A DNA stretch of 64,000 nucleotides, from the NCBI GenBank assembly GCA_000733415.1, contig KL662191.1, forward strand, positions 1,736,617 through 1,800,616, in the 5' to 3' direction. The translations under genes and the position numbers were made by a program. Shown here in pieces: positions 50,088-59,084 of this stretch; position 1 is the stretch's first letter, and the number at the start of each line of letters is the position of its first letter. The notes under the pieces are model-generated. The model did not search any database. It saw nothing but the letters and a program-made list of their open reading frames with translations, and was not told the DNA's origin. Source of the stretch: [Leptolyngbya] sp. JSC-1 (GTDB taxonomy: Bacteria > Cyanobacteriota > Cyanobacteriia > Elainellales > Elainellaceae).

Positions 50088-52877
50088 ATGAGGAAAACAA
50101 GTGGATGCTGCCTATCGAAACTTGGAACAATCACCGCCAGTATTGTGATTTATATCGCTATTAGTGGTGGAAATTGTGTGTTGACCCATGTACTGGCGCA
50201 AGTTGTTCCAGATGCGACGTTGGGAAACGAACGATCTCGTCTCACGCGGCAGAATGCCAAGACCGATCGGATCGATGGAGGAGCTAGGCGGGGCGCTAAT
50301 TTGTTTCACAGTTTTGCAGATTTCAACGTTGGCGAAGGGCGAGGAGTGTATTTTGCCAATCCTGCTGGCATTACTAATATCCTGAGTCGGGTTACCGGAC
50401 GCAATGCATCGAGCGTGCTGGGAACATTGGGAGTATTGGGAGATGCCAATCTATTCTTGATCAACCCGAATGGCATCATTTTTGGTCCCAATGCTCGACT
50501 GGATATTCGAGGAGCTTTTGTTGCAACTACCGCCGATCACGTTCAATTTGATGATCAAGGCTATTTCAGTGCCCATAACCCGGAAGCTCCTCCGCTGCTA
50601 ACTGTGAATCCGTCAGCGATTGGCTTTACCCAACGAGCGGCGGCTCCAATTGTGAACCAGTCTATCAGTTCGGCTGGCAAAGGAGCGGGGAGCAACGCCG
50701 GGGCGGGCCTGCAAGGGGGTGCTGGACACAGCCTGATTTTTTTAGGTGGGCGGATTAGCTTTGATGGCGGTAGAGCCACTACCCGTGATGGAGTTGTTGA
50801 ACTGGCAGCTGTCAGAGAACCAAGCAGCGTTGCCCTTCGCTTTGCCCGCCCGTCGCAACCTCAACTGGGCCGAATTGCATCTGACGTTCGGGGAAACATC
50901 CGATTCGTTGATGGAGCCGGTGTCAACACTAGCGGCGAAGGGGGAGGAGCGATTCGAATGCAAGGGCACAGTATTCACCTTGTTGAAGGCTCAACGCTGA
51001 CGGCAGACACCCGAGGCAACCTTAACGGTGAAGGCATTATGATTCGAGCATCACAGTTAAGGATTGAAGATGGTGCTCAAATTTCGTCCTCGGCCTTAGA
51101 AAACACAACGGGCAACAGTGGATCAGTCAATATTGATGTAGATGGCTTAATTATAGTGAACGGTTCATCTACCGATACTTCAAATGGATCGAATAATCGT
51201 AATAACAATAGCAATAACAACAATTTAAGCAACAATAGTAATAATTTAGTCAATCCCAATGGTAATAATTTAAATAATGGCAACGGCGGTGGCGGTGGCG
51301 GTGGCGGTGGTAATAATCCAGGTGGTGATGGTGACGTTGATGGTGATGGTGACGGCAATGGCAGCAACAACCGTGAAAGACCCAGCAAAATTGCCAGTGA
51401 TGCTCGTGGTGAAGGAGCCGCAGGAGGGGTGGAGATCTCCACCGCCCGTTTGCAGATTACCGAAGGCGGTAGAATATCCGCTTCAACCATTGAACGGAGC
51501 GGGGGAGGTAACATTCGGATCAGGGCTAGCGAACGGGTGATCATTGATGGTGTATCTCAACAGCGGCAGCGTCCAAGCGGTATCTCGGTGCAAACACGAG
51601 GCAGCGGTCAATCGGGTTCAATCGAGATTGATGCAGGTCAGTTGATTTTGCGATCGGGCGCTGAGGTTTTAGCATCGACGTTTGGCAAAGGCGCAGGAGG
51701 AAATATCACGATTCGGGCACGTGATGTGATTGAAGTGATTGGAGGGACAACGCTTCTGGAAGCAAATCGAAATGATGCCATAGCCCCTGATAACTTTCTC
51801 CCCAGTTTGATCGGTGCTGAAACCGGACGATCTCGACAATTTGAAAATGCCGGGAATCGCTTTGGTACTGGTCTTGCAGGCAACCTTACCTTAATAACCG
51901 ATCGCTTCACTGTGCGGGATGGTGCTCAAGTTAGCGTTAGTAGTCAAAGCAACGGTAATCGACCGGGAGGAATTGCTGGAGACCTTAAAATACAGGCGGA
52001 AGAGTTGCAGATTTTGAATGAGTCGTTGATTACTGTCGGCAATCGCAGTGGACAAGCTGGTAGTCTGACTGTGAATGCTGGTGCAATACATCTCGACGAC
52101 GGTCGGATTATTGCGATAACTGGAGGACAGGGTAGAGCCGAAGATGGAGCGGTAATCGCCCTGAATGTCTCAGATATTCTATTCATGCAAGATCGCAGCC
52201 TGATTTCCGCAGAAGCTCTAGATGCCGCGAATGGAGGGAATATCACGATCGATGCTGCCGATGGGTTTGTGCTCACACGTGCCAATCAAAATAACGACAT
52301 TGTTGCTCGCGCTCAACTGGGCAATGGCGGCAGAATCCAAATCAATGCTCAGCGGATTTTCGGCCTGGATGAAGGGTCATTTTTGCCAGAGAATCGCACC
52401 AATGATATTGATGCTAGCTCAGAATTTGGAGCGCAGGGACTGGTTGAGTTAGAACAACTGGGTGTAGACCCCAGCACCGGAACGGCGGAGTTACCAAATG
52501 AAGTATTAACTAGCGCCATCAGCCAGCGCTGTCAGCCCGGCCAAGGGACCTCCAGCTTTATAGAAACTGGGCATGGTGGTCTTCCGTTAGGACCTGGCGA
52601 GACAATCACCACTCACGATCTGTGGGAAGACATGGGCAACCCAGATCAACGCATTTCCCATACCGCTACTCCATCAGTACCCCTAGAATCAGATGCTAAT
52701 TCACCAGATGCCAATTTAGTGGCCAATTCGGTGAATGCAATTGTGGAAGCTCAGGGCTGGGTAAAAAGTGCTGACGGCAGGATTGTGCTGACGGCAACCG
52801 CACCCACGGTCACACCCTATAGTTCGCTGCAATCGCCTACATGTTCCTTGTCTGATTCATCCTCTAATGCGCCATGA
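50088..52877 (+). CDS. Two-partner-secretion filamentous adhesin (FHA-type N-terminal domain)
   Basis: 929 residues. Signal sequence at about 1-37 ending LTHVLAQ, then the TPS domain (DATLGNERSRLT..., GGARRGANLFHSFADFNVGEGRGVYF, DANLFLINPNGIIFGPNARLDIRGAF; the NPNG motif is at about 125-128). A beta-helix repeat region follows, interrupted by an Asn/Gly-rich linker at about 364-430. Exported through a TpsB Omp85-like pore, which is not in the window. The stop overlaps the start of the CHAT gene (ATGA at 52874), so the two are coupled. Likely surface or secreted adhesin. Confidence 0.9.
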   Translation: MRKTSGCCLSKLGTITASIVIYIAISGGNCVLTHVLAQVVPDATLGNERSRLTRQNAKTDRIDGGARRGANLFHSFADFNVGEGRGVYFANPAGITNILSRVTGRNASSVLGTLGVLGDANLFLINPNGIIFGPNARLDIRGAFVATTADHVQFDDQGYFSAHNPEAPPLLTVNPSAIGFTQRAAAPIVNQSISSAGKGAGSNAGAGLQGGAGHSLIFLGGRISFDGGRATTRDGVVELAAVREPSSVALRFARPSQPQLGRIASDVRGNIRFVDGAGVNTSGEGGGAIRMQGHSIHLVEGSTLTADTRGNLNGEGIMIRASQLRIEDGAQISSSALENTTGNSGSVNIDVDGLIIVNGSSTDTSNGSNNRNNNSNNNNLSNNSNNLVNPNGNNLNNGNGGGGGGGGGNNPGGDGDVDGDGDGNGSNNRERPSKIASDARGEGAAGGVEISTARLQITEGGRISASTIERSGGGNIRIRASERVIIDGVSQQRQRPSGISVQTRGSGQSGSIEIDAGQLILRSGAEVLASTFGKGAGGNITIRARDVIEVIGGTTLLEANRNDAIAPDNFLPSLIGAETGRSRQFENAGNRFGTGLAGNLTLITDRFTVRDGAQVSVSSQSNGNRPGGIAGDLKIQAEELQILNESLITVGNRSGQAGSLTVNAGAIHLDDGRIIAITGGQGRAEDGAVIALNVSDILFMQDRSLISAEALDAANGGNITIDAADGFVLTRANQNNDIVARAQLGNGGRIQINAQRIFGLDEGSFLPENRTNDIDASSEFGAQGLVELEQLGVDPSTGTAELPNEVLTSAISQRCQPGQGTSSFIETGHGGLPLGPGETITTHDLWEDMGNPDQRISHTATPSVPLESDANSPDANLVANSVNAIVEAQGWVKSADGRIVLTATAPTVTPYSSLQSPTCSLSDSSSNAP

Positions 52878-55762
52878 CGATGCAGCCTCTCCGCCCTTTC
52901 AGTTCGACCTTTCTGAGAATTTGGCGGCTCGTGCTGGCATTTTTGCTTGGATTCATACTGACAGTAGCTGTTCCAGCAACTCCTGGCTTTTCGCAAGCTG
53001 CTGCGCCTGTGGGGGCTGATGTTGGTCTTAATGCGATTGAGCGAGGCAGAGCCGCTTATCAGCAAGGACGCTGGGAAGACGCTATCGCCATTTGGCAAAC
53101 GGCGCTCAAAACTCAAGGTGATAATCTGGCAACTGATCTGGCAACTGATCTGGCAACTGATCTGGCACAGGCTACCCTATGGACCTACCTGGGGATGGCC
53201 TACCAGAAAATGGGGCATTGGGAAGAGGCTCAAACTGCGATTGATACTGCACTGCAACGATTAGAGGTGATAACACCCTCTAATCAGCGATCGCATTTGC
53301 TGGCTCAGGCACTGAATGTACAGGGGCAACTCAAATTGGCTGAAGGCAAGGTGGAACAGGCCATCCTGACTTGGCAACGAGTCACCCAGATCTATCAAGA
53401 CTTGAACTATGGTCCAGGTGTGACGGGAAGCCGGATCAATCAAGCTAGAGCCTTGGAAATTAACGGCTATTACCGTCGAGCCTGTCAGGTATTGCTAGCA
53501 GCCATTGACCTGGATGATCAGAGCTGTGATGTCAACCAGCCGCCCGATGCAGAGCAGGTCTTGCAGCACGTCCTCTCCCAGCCTGATGTTTCCCTGCAAC
53601 TCCTCACCCTCCGCAGTTTGGGTAATATCTTTCGCCTCAAGGGGTTTCTACCTCAGGCGCAATCCTTGCTGCACACCAGTCTTGAACTAGCCCAATCCCT
53701 GGCAGATCCACAAATCATTGGGCTGTCTCTGCTGCATCTAGCCCATGTGGAGGCAGCGCAATACCAGCGTATGGCATTTCTGGCAGACCGCTCAAACCAG
53801 GAGACCGATCGGCAGGCTGCACTGAACCTGGCTAGACAGGCTCTAGAGCACTACAGTGCCATCGATGCGAGGTTGAGCGAACACCAGGATGAGGCCGATC
53901 GGCTGGAAGCTAGCAATCGCTTGCTCAGAATGCAGGCCGCTATTCAAAGGTTCAACTTTTTAATTCAGCTGAATCATTGGCTTGCCGCTCAAGCTGAGAC
54001 TCCAGAACAACAGGAATTTCAACGCCAGCTCCAGGCCCAAGACCAGGAAATGGCGAAATGGCTGAGCAATCCCCTTCCACCCAGTCGTGCGGTTCTCTAT
54101 AGCCAGATTGATTTAGCCCGTGGCTTGATGCAGCGCTGGCAGGATAGAAGGGCGCAATCTGCATTTACAGCATTTGCAACTACATCTCTAGACCTAATTC
54201 GCCAGCTTTTAGAGCAGATCCAGCAGCAGGCCGATGGATTGGATGACCTCCCAGCGCAGTCCTATGCCTGGGGCACACTGGGTCAGTTTTACGAACTCCT
54301 CGCCCTTCAGGAGCAGACTCCAGCTGCCTGGGTGCAGGCTCAAACTGCGACTCAACAGGCACTGGGACTGGCCCAATCGGTTCAGGCATGGTCGATTGCC
54401 TATCAGTGGCAGTGGCAACTGGGGCGCATCTATCAAGCGCAGGGACAAACGGAAGTCGCGATCGCTCATTATCAGGCAGCGGCGGCAACCCTCAGCACAG
54501 TGCGGCAAGATTTATTAGCCGTTGAGTCGCAGGTGCAGCTCTCATTTCGGGACGACGTTGAGCCAGTCTATCGGGAATTGGTGTCGTTGCTGTTAGCCTC
54601 ACCCAATGGCACACCACCCAGCCAAGCCAATTTGCAACTTGGTATCGAGGAGATTGATGCCTTACAACTGACAGAACTAGAAAATTTTCTCAGCTGCAAT
54701 TTGACTCCCACCATTGCCCTGGGTCAGCCGCAAACCGATCCCAAGGCCGCCATCCTCTACCCGATTCTGTTGCCTGATCAGCTCGTGGTCCTTGCCCGTC
54801 TACCCCAGTCTGATGTGATTCAGTTCCATGCGGTTGCTATTGCTCGTGACGAGGCGACTCACCAGCTAGAACAATTGCGGCAGCAAGTGGAGCAACGCTA
54901 CCTGTCTGATGCTTTCCTCGCGCAGTCGCAGCAGGTTTATGATTGGCTGATTCGTCCGTTTCGAGCTGCTTTAGAGGAGCAACAGGTGCAGACACTCGTG
55001 TTTGTCTCTGATGGGGTGATCCGGAATCTGCCAATGGCAGCGCTTTATGATGGAGAACGGTTTTTGGTTGAAGCTTACGCGATTGCGCTTAGCCCTGGTT
55101 TGCAAATTCCTGCCTCTACACCTCTGCCTAATTTGCAGCTCGATGTGCTTGCTTTTGGGTTGTCAGAAATTCGCCCAGACTTTCCTCCCCACGCCAACTT
55201 TGCTCCCTTAGTCAATGTAGAACGCGAACTGAACCAGATTGCGACCGAGGTTTCTAGCCATGATGTCTTAAACCAGTCTTTTACCAGCGAGGCCCTGCAA
55301 ACATGGATTGGCCGTTCTGATGCCCCAATCGTCCACATTGCGACTCACGGGCAGTTTAGCTCCGATCCAAATGACACTTTCTTGCTGGCATGGGACCGAC
55401 GCATCATCCTAAAGGATTTCAGCAACATTCTCCAAACCCGCGAAAACCCGAATACTAAAGCGATCGAGCTGCTTGTGCTCAGTGCCTGCAAAACGGCTGA
55501 CGGGGATGATCGGGCCACTTTAGGATTGGCGGGAATCACGATTCAATCGGGGGCACGCAGCACAATTGGTTCGCTTTGGTATGTTGACGATCAAAGTACG
55601 TCGGAACTGGTGGGGCGACTCTACCAGGAACTGGCTAAACCAGACGCCGGGATGACCCGAGCCGAAGCACTGCGGCGTGCCCAGGTCAATCTGCTGCATT
55701 CTCCTGGCTACCGTGCTCCCGTGTTTTGGGCACCCTATGTACTGGTGGGAAATTGGCAATAG
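52874..55762 (+). CDS. Secreted TPR-CHAT protein (caspase-like peptidase fold)
   Basis: 962 residues. A signal peptide or N-terminal anchor at about 15-40 (RLVLAFLLGFILTVAVPATPGFSQA), then many TPR-like helices (YQQGRWEDAIAIWQTALK, YLGMAYQKMGHWEEAQ and others). A LATD repeat (about 86-97) stems from a 12-bp DNA tandem. The CHAT domain covers about 640-962 with His825 in VHIATHGQF and Cys872 in LSACKTADGDD, the caspase-type dyad, and ends in PVFWAPYVLVGNW. CHAT proteins cleave substrates in signalling and, with gasdermins or Cas-type partners, in defence. Here coupling to a TPS adhesin suggests processing at the cell surface. Target unknown. Confidence 0.92.
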   Translation: MTMQPLRPFSSTFLRIWRLVLAFLLGFILTVAVPATPGFSQAAAPVGADVGLNAIERGRAAYQQGRWEDAIAIWQTALKTQGDNLATDLATDLATDLAQATLWTYLGMAYQKMGHWEEAQTAIDTALQRLEVITPSNQRSHLLAQALNVQGQLKLAEGKVEQAILTWQRVTQIYQDLNYGPGVTGSRINQARALEINGYYRRACQVLLAAIDLDDQSCDVNQPPDAEQVLQHVLSQPDVSLQLLTLRSLGNIFRLKGFLPQAQSLLHTSLELAQSLADPQIIGLSLLHLAHVEAAQYQRMAFLADRSNQETDRQAALNLARQALEHYSAIDARLSEHQDEADRLEASNRLLRMQAAIQRFNFLIQLNHWLAAQAETPEQQEFQRQLQAQDQEMAKWLSNPLPPSRAVLYSQIDLARGLMQRWQDRRAQSAFTAFATTSLDLIRQLLEQIQQQADGLDDLPAQSYAWGTLGQFYELLALQEQTPAAWVQAQTATQQALGLAQSVQAWSIAYQWQWQLGRIYQAQGQTEVAIAHYQAAAATLSTVRQDLLAVESQVQLSFRDDVEPVYRELVSLLLASPNGTPPSQANLQLGIEEIDALQLTELENFLSCNLTPTIALGQPQTDPKAAILYPILLPDQLVVLARLPQSDVIQFHAVAIARDEATHQLEQLRQQVEQRYLSDAFLAQSQQVYDWLIRPFRAALEEQQVQTLVFVSDGVIRNLPMAALYDGERFLVEAYAIALSPGLQIPASTPLPNLQLDVLAFGLSEIRPDFPPHANFAPLVNVERELNQIATEVSSHDVLNQSFTSEALQTWIGRSDAPIVHIATHGQFSSDPNDTFLLAWDRRIILKDFSNILQTRENPNTKAIELLVLSACKTADGDDRATLGLAGITIQSGARSTIGSLWYVDDQSTSELVGRLYQELAKPDAGMTRAEALRRAQVNLLHSPGYRAPVFWAPYVLVGNWQ

Positions 55763-55767
55763 GAAGT

Positions 55768-56559
55768 TCAGTTCAGGACTGGCGCGTTGACAATTACCGA
55801 CAAGCCTACCGATTCTACGAACTGCTGCCAATCTTGCCTGACTGTAGCGTCATGGGGAGCCGTCTGGCGCATCACGATGATCTCGGTCAGCGCATCCTGC
55901 CAAATTCCCTGTTGAGCCAGGAGGGTAATCCGCTCGCGCAGTGTGGATTCGGCTGCTAGTTGCTGGACCAGCGGAGGAGCCAGTTCAACCCGACGAATGG
56001 TTCCTTCCACAGAACGATTGAGGGAAGGACTGTTGGTTTCCAACAACGAGAACACCCACTGATAGGATCGATTGACTTCAAGCGGATGGCGGATCTGCAC
56101 GCCCACAATCCCAGCGGTAGGTGCCAGAGTCACCGTTTCGATTGAGATGGCCTGCTGGTTTTGATCTAATAGCACCAGTTCGGCCTGGACGCTCTGCTGC
56201 CGCGCTGGCACATAAAACCACAGTGTTGGCGTTGCTGTAATCGTCTGCGTCGCATCGGCCTCAGAGGGTAGGCTACAGGAACTGGTTGTATTCGATATGG
56301 GGTTTGGACCTGGCAGCAAGGCAATTAACTGATCGCTACAGCTACCTCGTGCCCCACCAGAAGTACGGCTTTGGGGACGACCCTGTCCGTCAAACCCACC
56401 ATTAGAAGCTTGAGAGACCATGTCAAGGTCGGGACGATAGGCGTTTTGGCGAGATTCTGTTGCCACCGAGGAAGCAATCGCTCCGGTTGAGAGCAACACC
56501 AAGCTGGCAATCGCGCCTGAAACGGTAGAGAGAATTGAAGCACGCTTAGAGTAAGTCAT
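55768..56559 (-). CDS. DUF928 family exported protein
   Basis: 263 residues from the ATG at 56559 (MTYSKRASIL). A signal peptide (SILSTVSGAIASLVLLSTGAIAS) is followed by a low-complexity segment and a beta-rich domain: TPTLWFYVPARQQSVQAELVLLDQ, RSYQWVFSLLE, ending in an alpha-helical ERITLLAQQGIWQDALTEIIVM. The pattern is that of DUF928, which in cyanobacteria is often beside CHAT, TPS and CHASE2 genes (from memory). Role unknown. Convergent with the CHAT gene, 5 bp apart. Confidence 0.85.
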   Translation of the reverse strand: MTYSKRASILSTVSGAIASLVLLSTGAIASSVATESRQNAYRPDLDMVSQASNGGFDGQGRPQSRTSGGARGSCSDQLIALLPGPNPISNTTSSCSLPSEADATQTITATPTLWFYVPARQQSVQAELVLLDQNQQAISIETVTLAPTAGIVGVQIRHPLEVNRSYQWVFSLLETNSPSLNRSVEGTIRRVELAPPLVQQLAAESTLRERITLLAQQGIWQDALTEIIVMRQTAPHDATVRQDWQQFVESVGLSVIVNAPVLN

Positions 56560-56592
56560 GTGACATCCAGGGGGGTTAGTTGTCATTTAAAT

Positions 56593-56717
56593 CAGCGAGA
56601 ACAAACCAGCGAGAACAAACCAACGAGAACAAACCAGCGAGAACAAACCAGCAAAAATGAACAAGCGAAAATAAATAAACCAGAACAAACTAGCAAAAAT
56701 GAACAAGCGAAAATAAC
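56593..56717. repeat. Tandem repeats between DUF928 gene and CHASE2 gene
   Basis: About four 14-bp units like GCGAGAACAAACCA, then two longer units of the type AGCAAAAATGAACAAGCGAA. These recently expanded repeats separate the DUF928 start from the end of the CHASE2 gene and probably include the DUF928 promoter region. Confidence 0.8.
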
Positions 56718-56745
56718 CAGGGGCGGCTACCCAATGTTGATGCTG

Positions 56746-59073
56746 TCAGGCTAAAAATAGCTTTCGCAATAGCAAAACCAGCACTACTCCTGCTGCAACA
56801 GCAATGGCGATCATGCTTGGCAGAGCAGGAATCCATCCACCGTGCAACAGCACTCCATAGCTAATACCGCCCACTGTCATGATCAGCCCACCAACGGCGA
56901 CACTCACCCACCCCACCGAGCGTTGATCAACTCTGCCAAGCCACCAAGCGACTCCACTGCCCACGAGTCCCCATCCTGCAATCCAGACTATTTCTAGCCA
57001 CTCCGGCCACCACCAGAGCAGGGGACGGTGGCCCAATCCAGCATCAATTAACTGACTGGCCATATGGGCGTGCATGATCACTCCTAGCATTCGCTGCGAT
57101 CGTCCGGGGGCAAACAGGGCATCTTGGGGATCTGCCAAACCGATGAGTACCATGCGATCGTTGACCAACGTTGCTTTTAAGTCTCCGCGCAAGACTTGTG
57201 TCAGTGAGACTCGCGCTGGATCAGCGGTCCGGTAATTTACCAATACCTGGAAGCCTGCTCGCTCGGCTGGGGAAAGCCGATATGCCCCGGCAGTCGGCTG
57301 CAGCTCAGGAATAATCGTTTTACCAAGGCGGATGTGGTGATCATCCAAAAATTGAAGCTTAATGCCCTCCTGTTCTAAATAGCGCAGTGCAACTTGCAGG
57401 TTGAATGAACGGCTCGTGGGGCAAGCCTGGGACCGATCCATGCCCAGAAGCTGCCGCCGGACCCTGTAGTCTGAATCCACAGCAAAATCGGTGAAACCGA
57501 GTCTATGAGTTGGTAATCCTGGCGGTGCAGGAATACTGATAGGGGTTTCTACATCTTTGGTCTCTGCGATTACGCATACAGGCACGAAGTTATTCATTGA
57601 CCGCAGCCTAGACTCTAATTCCGGCAGCAGCGGAAAGTCGTGGTAGACATCCAGCCCAACTACGCGAGGTTGATGGGGGGCGAGTCTATCCAAAACCTGG
57701 AGGAGGGCTTGATCTGCTAGGGAACCTCGGCGCTCCATGCCCAATTGATCCTGGTACTGGATATCGGCTTCGCTGACCGTGATCACCAGGAAGCGATCGT
57801 CGCTAGGTTCGACAGGACGCCATCGCATCATCTGATCGTAGGTTTGCAATTCGAGACCCTGCAGTAACCCAAGCGAGCGAACGGCCAGCACAAAGAGGAC
57901 ACTGCTCACGCCTGCCGCAACTGCCTGCCAAACAGGAAGCCAAGGCGCTGCCAAGCGAGACTGCTGACGTAGGGTCTGGAGCTGTTGAGCCACCCATGCC
58001 CGATCAAAGATGGTGGTGTAGACGCGGTTAAACGGCATTAGGCGTCCGTGCTGCTGGGTCACTAAGCCCGTCAAGCGTAATTCGGTTTGTTCGGACGAAT
58101 CAGTGGCGGGAACGGCTCCGTGCTGCAAAAGGGTTTGGTAATAGCGCAGCAGCCGTTCGGGCCGTCGGGAATGGCGCAGCAGCCGATCGCGGATGGTCCG
58201 TAAGTGCTCTGGTTCATCCTGAGTTTCCCAGTTTTCAATCAACTGGGTGTGTACCAGTTCGGCAATCCGCTGGGCTTCGGCTCCGGCTGGGATAGGCTGA
58301 TTCTGTCGCGTCACTAGCCAGCACAGCTTTTGGGTCAGAAACGGCTGCCCTCCCGTCCAGTCGAGAATGGTCTGAAGCACGGCCTCAGGGCAATCGACGT
58401 AGGGCACCAGCCCAGCAGCAAGAGCACCGCTTTCCTCAGGCTGAAAGCCCTGTAGCCCAATCGCCTGACCAATGTTAAACGGGGTTGCTGTTTCGTCCCG
58501 GATTAGGGCTGCGGGGGTCGCTACGCCTAACATCACCACGGTTAAGCGACGATAGCTGGGCTGGGACGCTCGCCGCTCATACCAGCTCCGCACTAACCCA
58601 AAGAAATCATCGGTGGGAAAGCTCAGCCCCAACACGCTGTCGATTTCATCAAAAAACAGAACTAGTGGCTGGGTCACTTGGGCTAACACCACCTGTTCGA
58701 CAAACGTGCCCAATTGCTGCACCGGCGAAAGATCTTCGTGTTCTCGCAGCCAAGCTCGTCGATTCACCTGCAAATCGAGGCCGCTGATCAGTTCGGCAAT
58801 CATGCCGCCATACCACTGGGAAGCCGTAATATGCTGACTGCCAATCCCAAGCAGTTCAACCTCGACGCTGAGGATACCCTGTTCAGCCAGTCGCTCCATC
58901 GTCCGCACCCGCAGGGACGACTTACCCATCTGGCGCGAGTTGAGAATATAGCAATAGGTGCCATGCAGCAGCGCCTCAAACAGGTCGTGGTCCGCCTGTC
59001 GCATCACATAGCTTGGTGCGTCTGATGTCAGGCTGCCGCCCGGTTGGTAATGGTATGAGGCAAACTTACTCAT
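56746..59073 (-). CDS. CHASE2 sensor protein with N-terminal AAA-like NTPase
   Basis: 775 residues from the ATG at 59073; an open frame runs further upstream into the preceding gene, so the Met with MSKFASYHYQPGG is chosen. AAA-type ATPase of the AAA_35 kind: YCYILNSRQMGKSSLRV (P-loop about 45-53), PLVLFFDEIDSVL, FFGLVRSWYERR, PFNIGQAIGLQGF. A single membrane helix near 395-410, then the extracytoplasmic CHASE2 domain (LELQTYDQMMRWRP ... DDRFLVITVSEADIQYQDQ), and three membrane helices at the C-terminus. Probably senses an external signal and couples it to the ATPase inside. Directly downstream of the HTH-AAA gene. Confidence 0.9.
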   Translation of the reverse strand: MSKFASYHYQPGGSLTSDAPSYVMRQADHDLFEALLHGTYCYILNSRQMGKSSLRVRTMERLAEQGILSVEVELLGIGSQHITASQWYGGMIAELISGLDLQVNRRAWLREHEDLSPVQQLGTFVEQVVLAQVTQPLVLFFDEIDSVLGLSFPTDDFFGLVRSWYERRASQPSYRRLTVVMLGVATPAALIRDETATPFNIGQAIGLQGFQPEESGALAAGLVPYVDCPEAVLQTILDWTGGQPFLTQKLCWLVTRQNQPIPAGAEAQRIAELVHTQLIENWETQDEPEHLRTIRDRLLRHSRRPERLLRYYQTLLQHGAVPATDSSEQTELRLTGLVTQQHGRLMPFNRVYTTIFDRAWVAQQLQTLRQQSRLAAPWLPVWQAVAAGVSSVLFVLAVRSLGLLQGLELQTYDQMMRWRPVEPSDDRFLVITVSEADIQYQDQLGMERRGSLADQALLQVLDRLAPHQPRVVGLDVYHDFPLLPELESRLRSMNNFVPVCVIAETKDVETPISIPAPPGLPTHRLGFTDFAVDSDYRVRRQLLGMDRSQACPTSRSFNLQVALRYLEQEGIKLQFLDDHHIRLGKTIIPELQPTAGAYRLSPAERAGFQVLVNYRTADPARVSLTQVLRGDLKATLVNDRMVLIGLADPQDALFAPGRSQRMLGVIMHAHMASQLIDAGLGHRPLLWWWPEWLEIVWIAGWGLVGSGVAWWLGRVDQRSVGWVSVAVGGLIMTVGGISYGVLLHGGWIPALPSMIAIAVAAGVVLVLLLRKLFLA

Positions 59074-59084
59074 GATCGCCCTGC

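Noticed and set aside
51077..51544. Minus-strand frame rich in Leu and Pro opposite the adhesin linker
   Set aside because: It is the antisense of the Asn/Gly microsatellite linker in the adhesin gene.
56593..56717. Possible CRISPR array
   Set aside because: Units are 14 bp and directly adjacent without spacers; no cas gene nearby.
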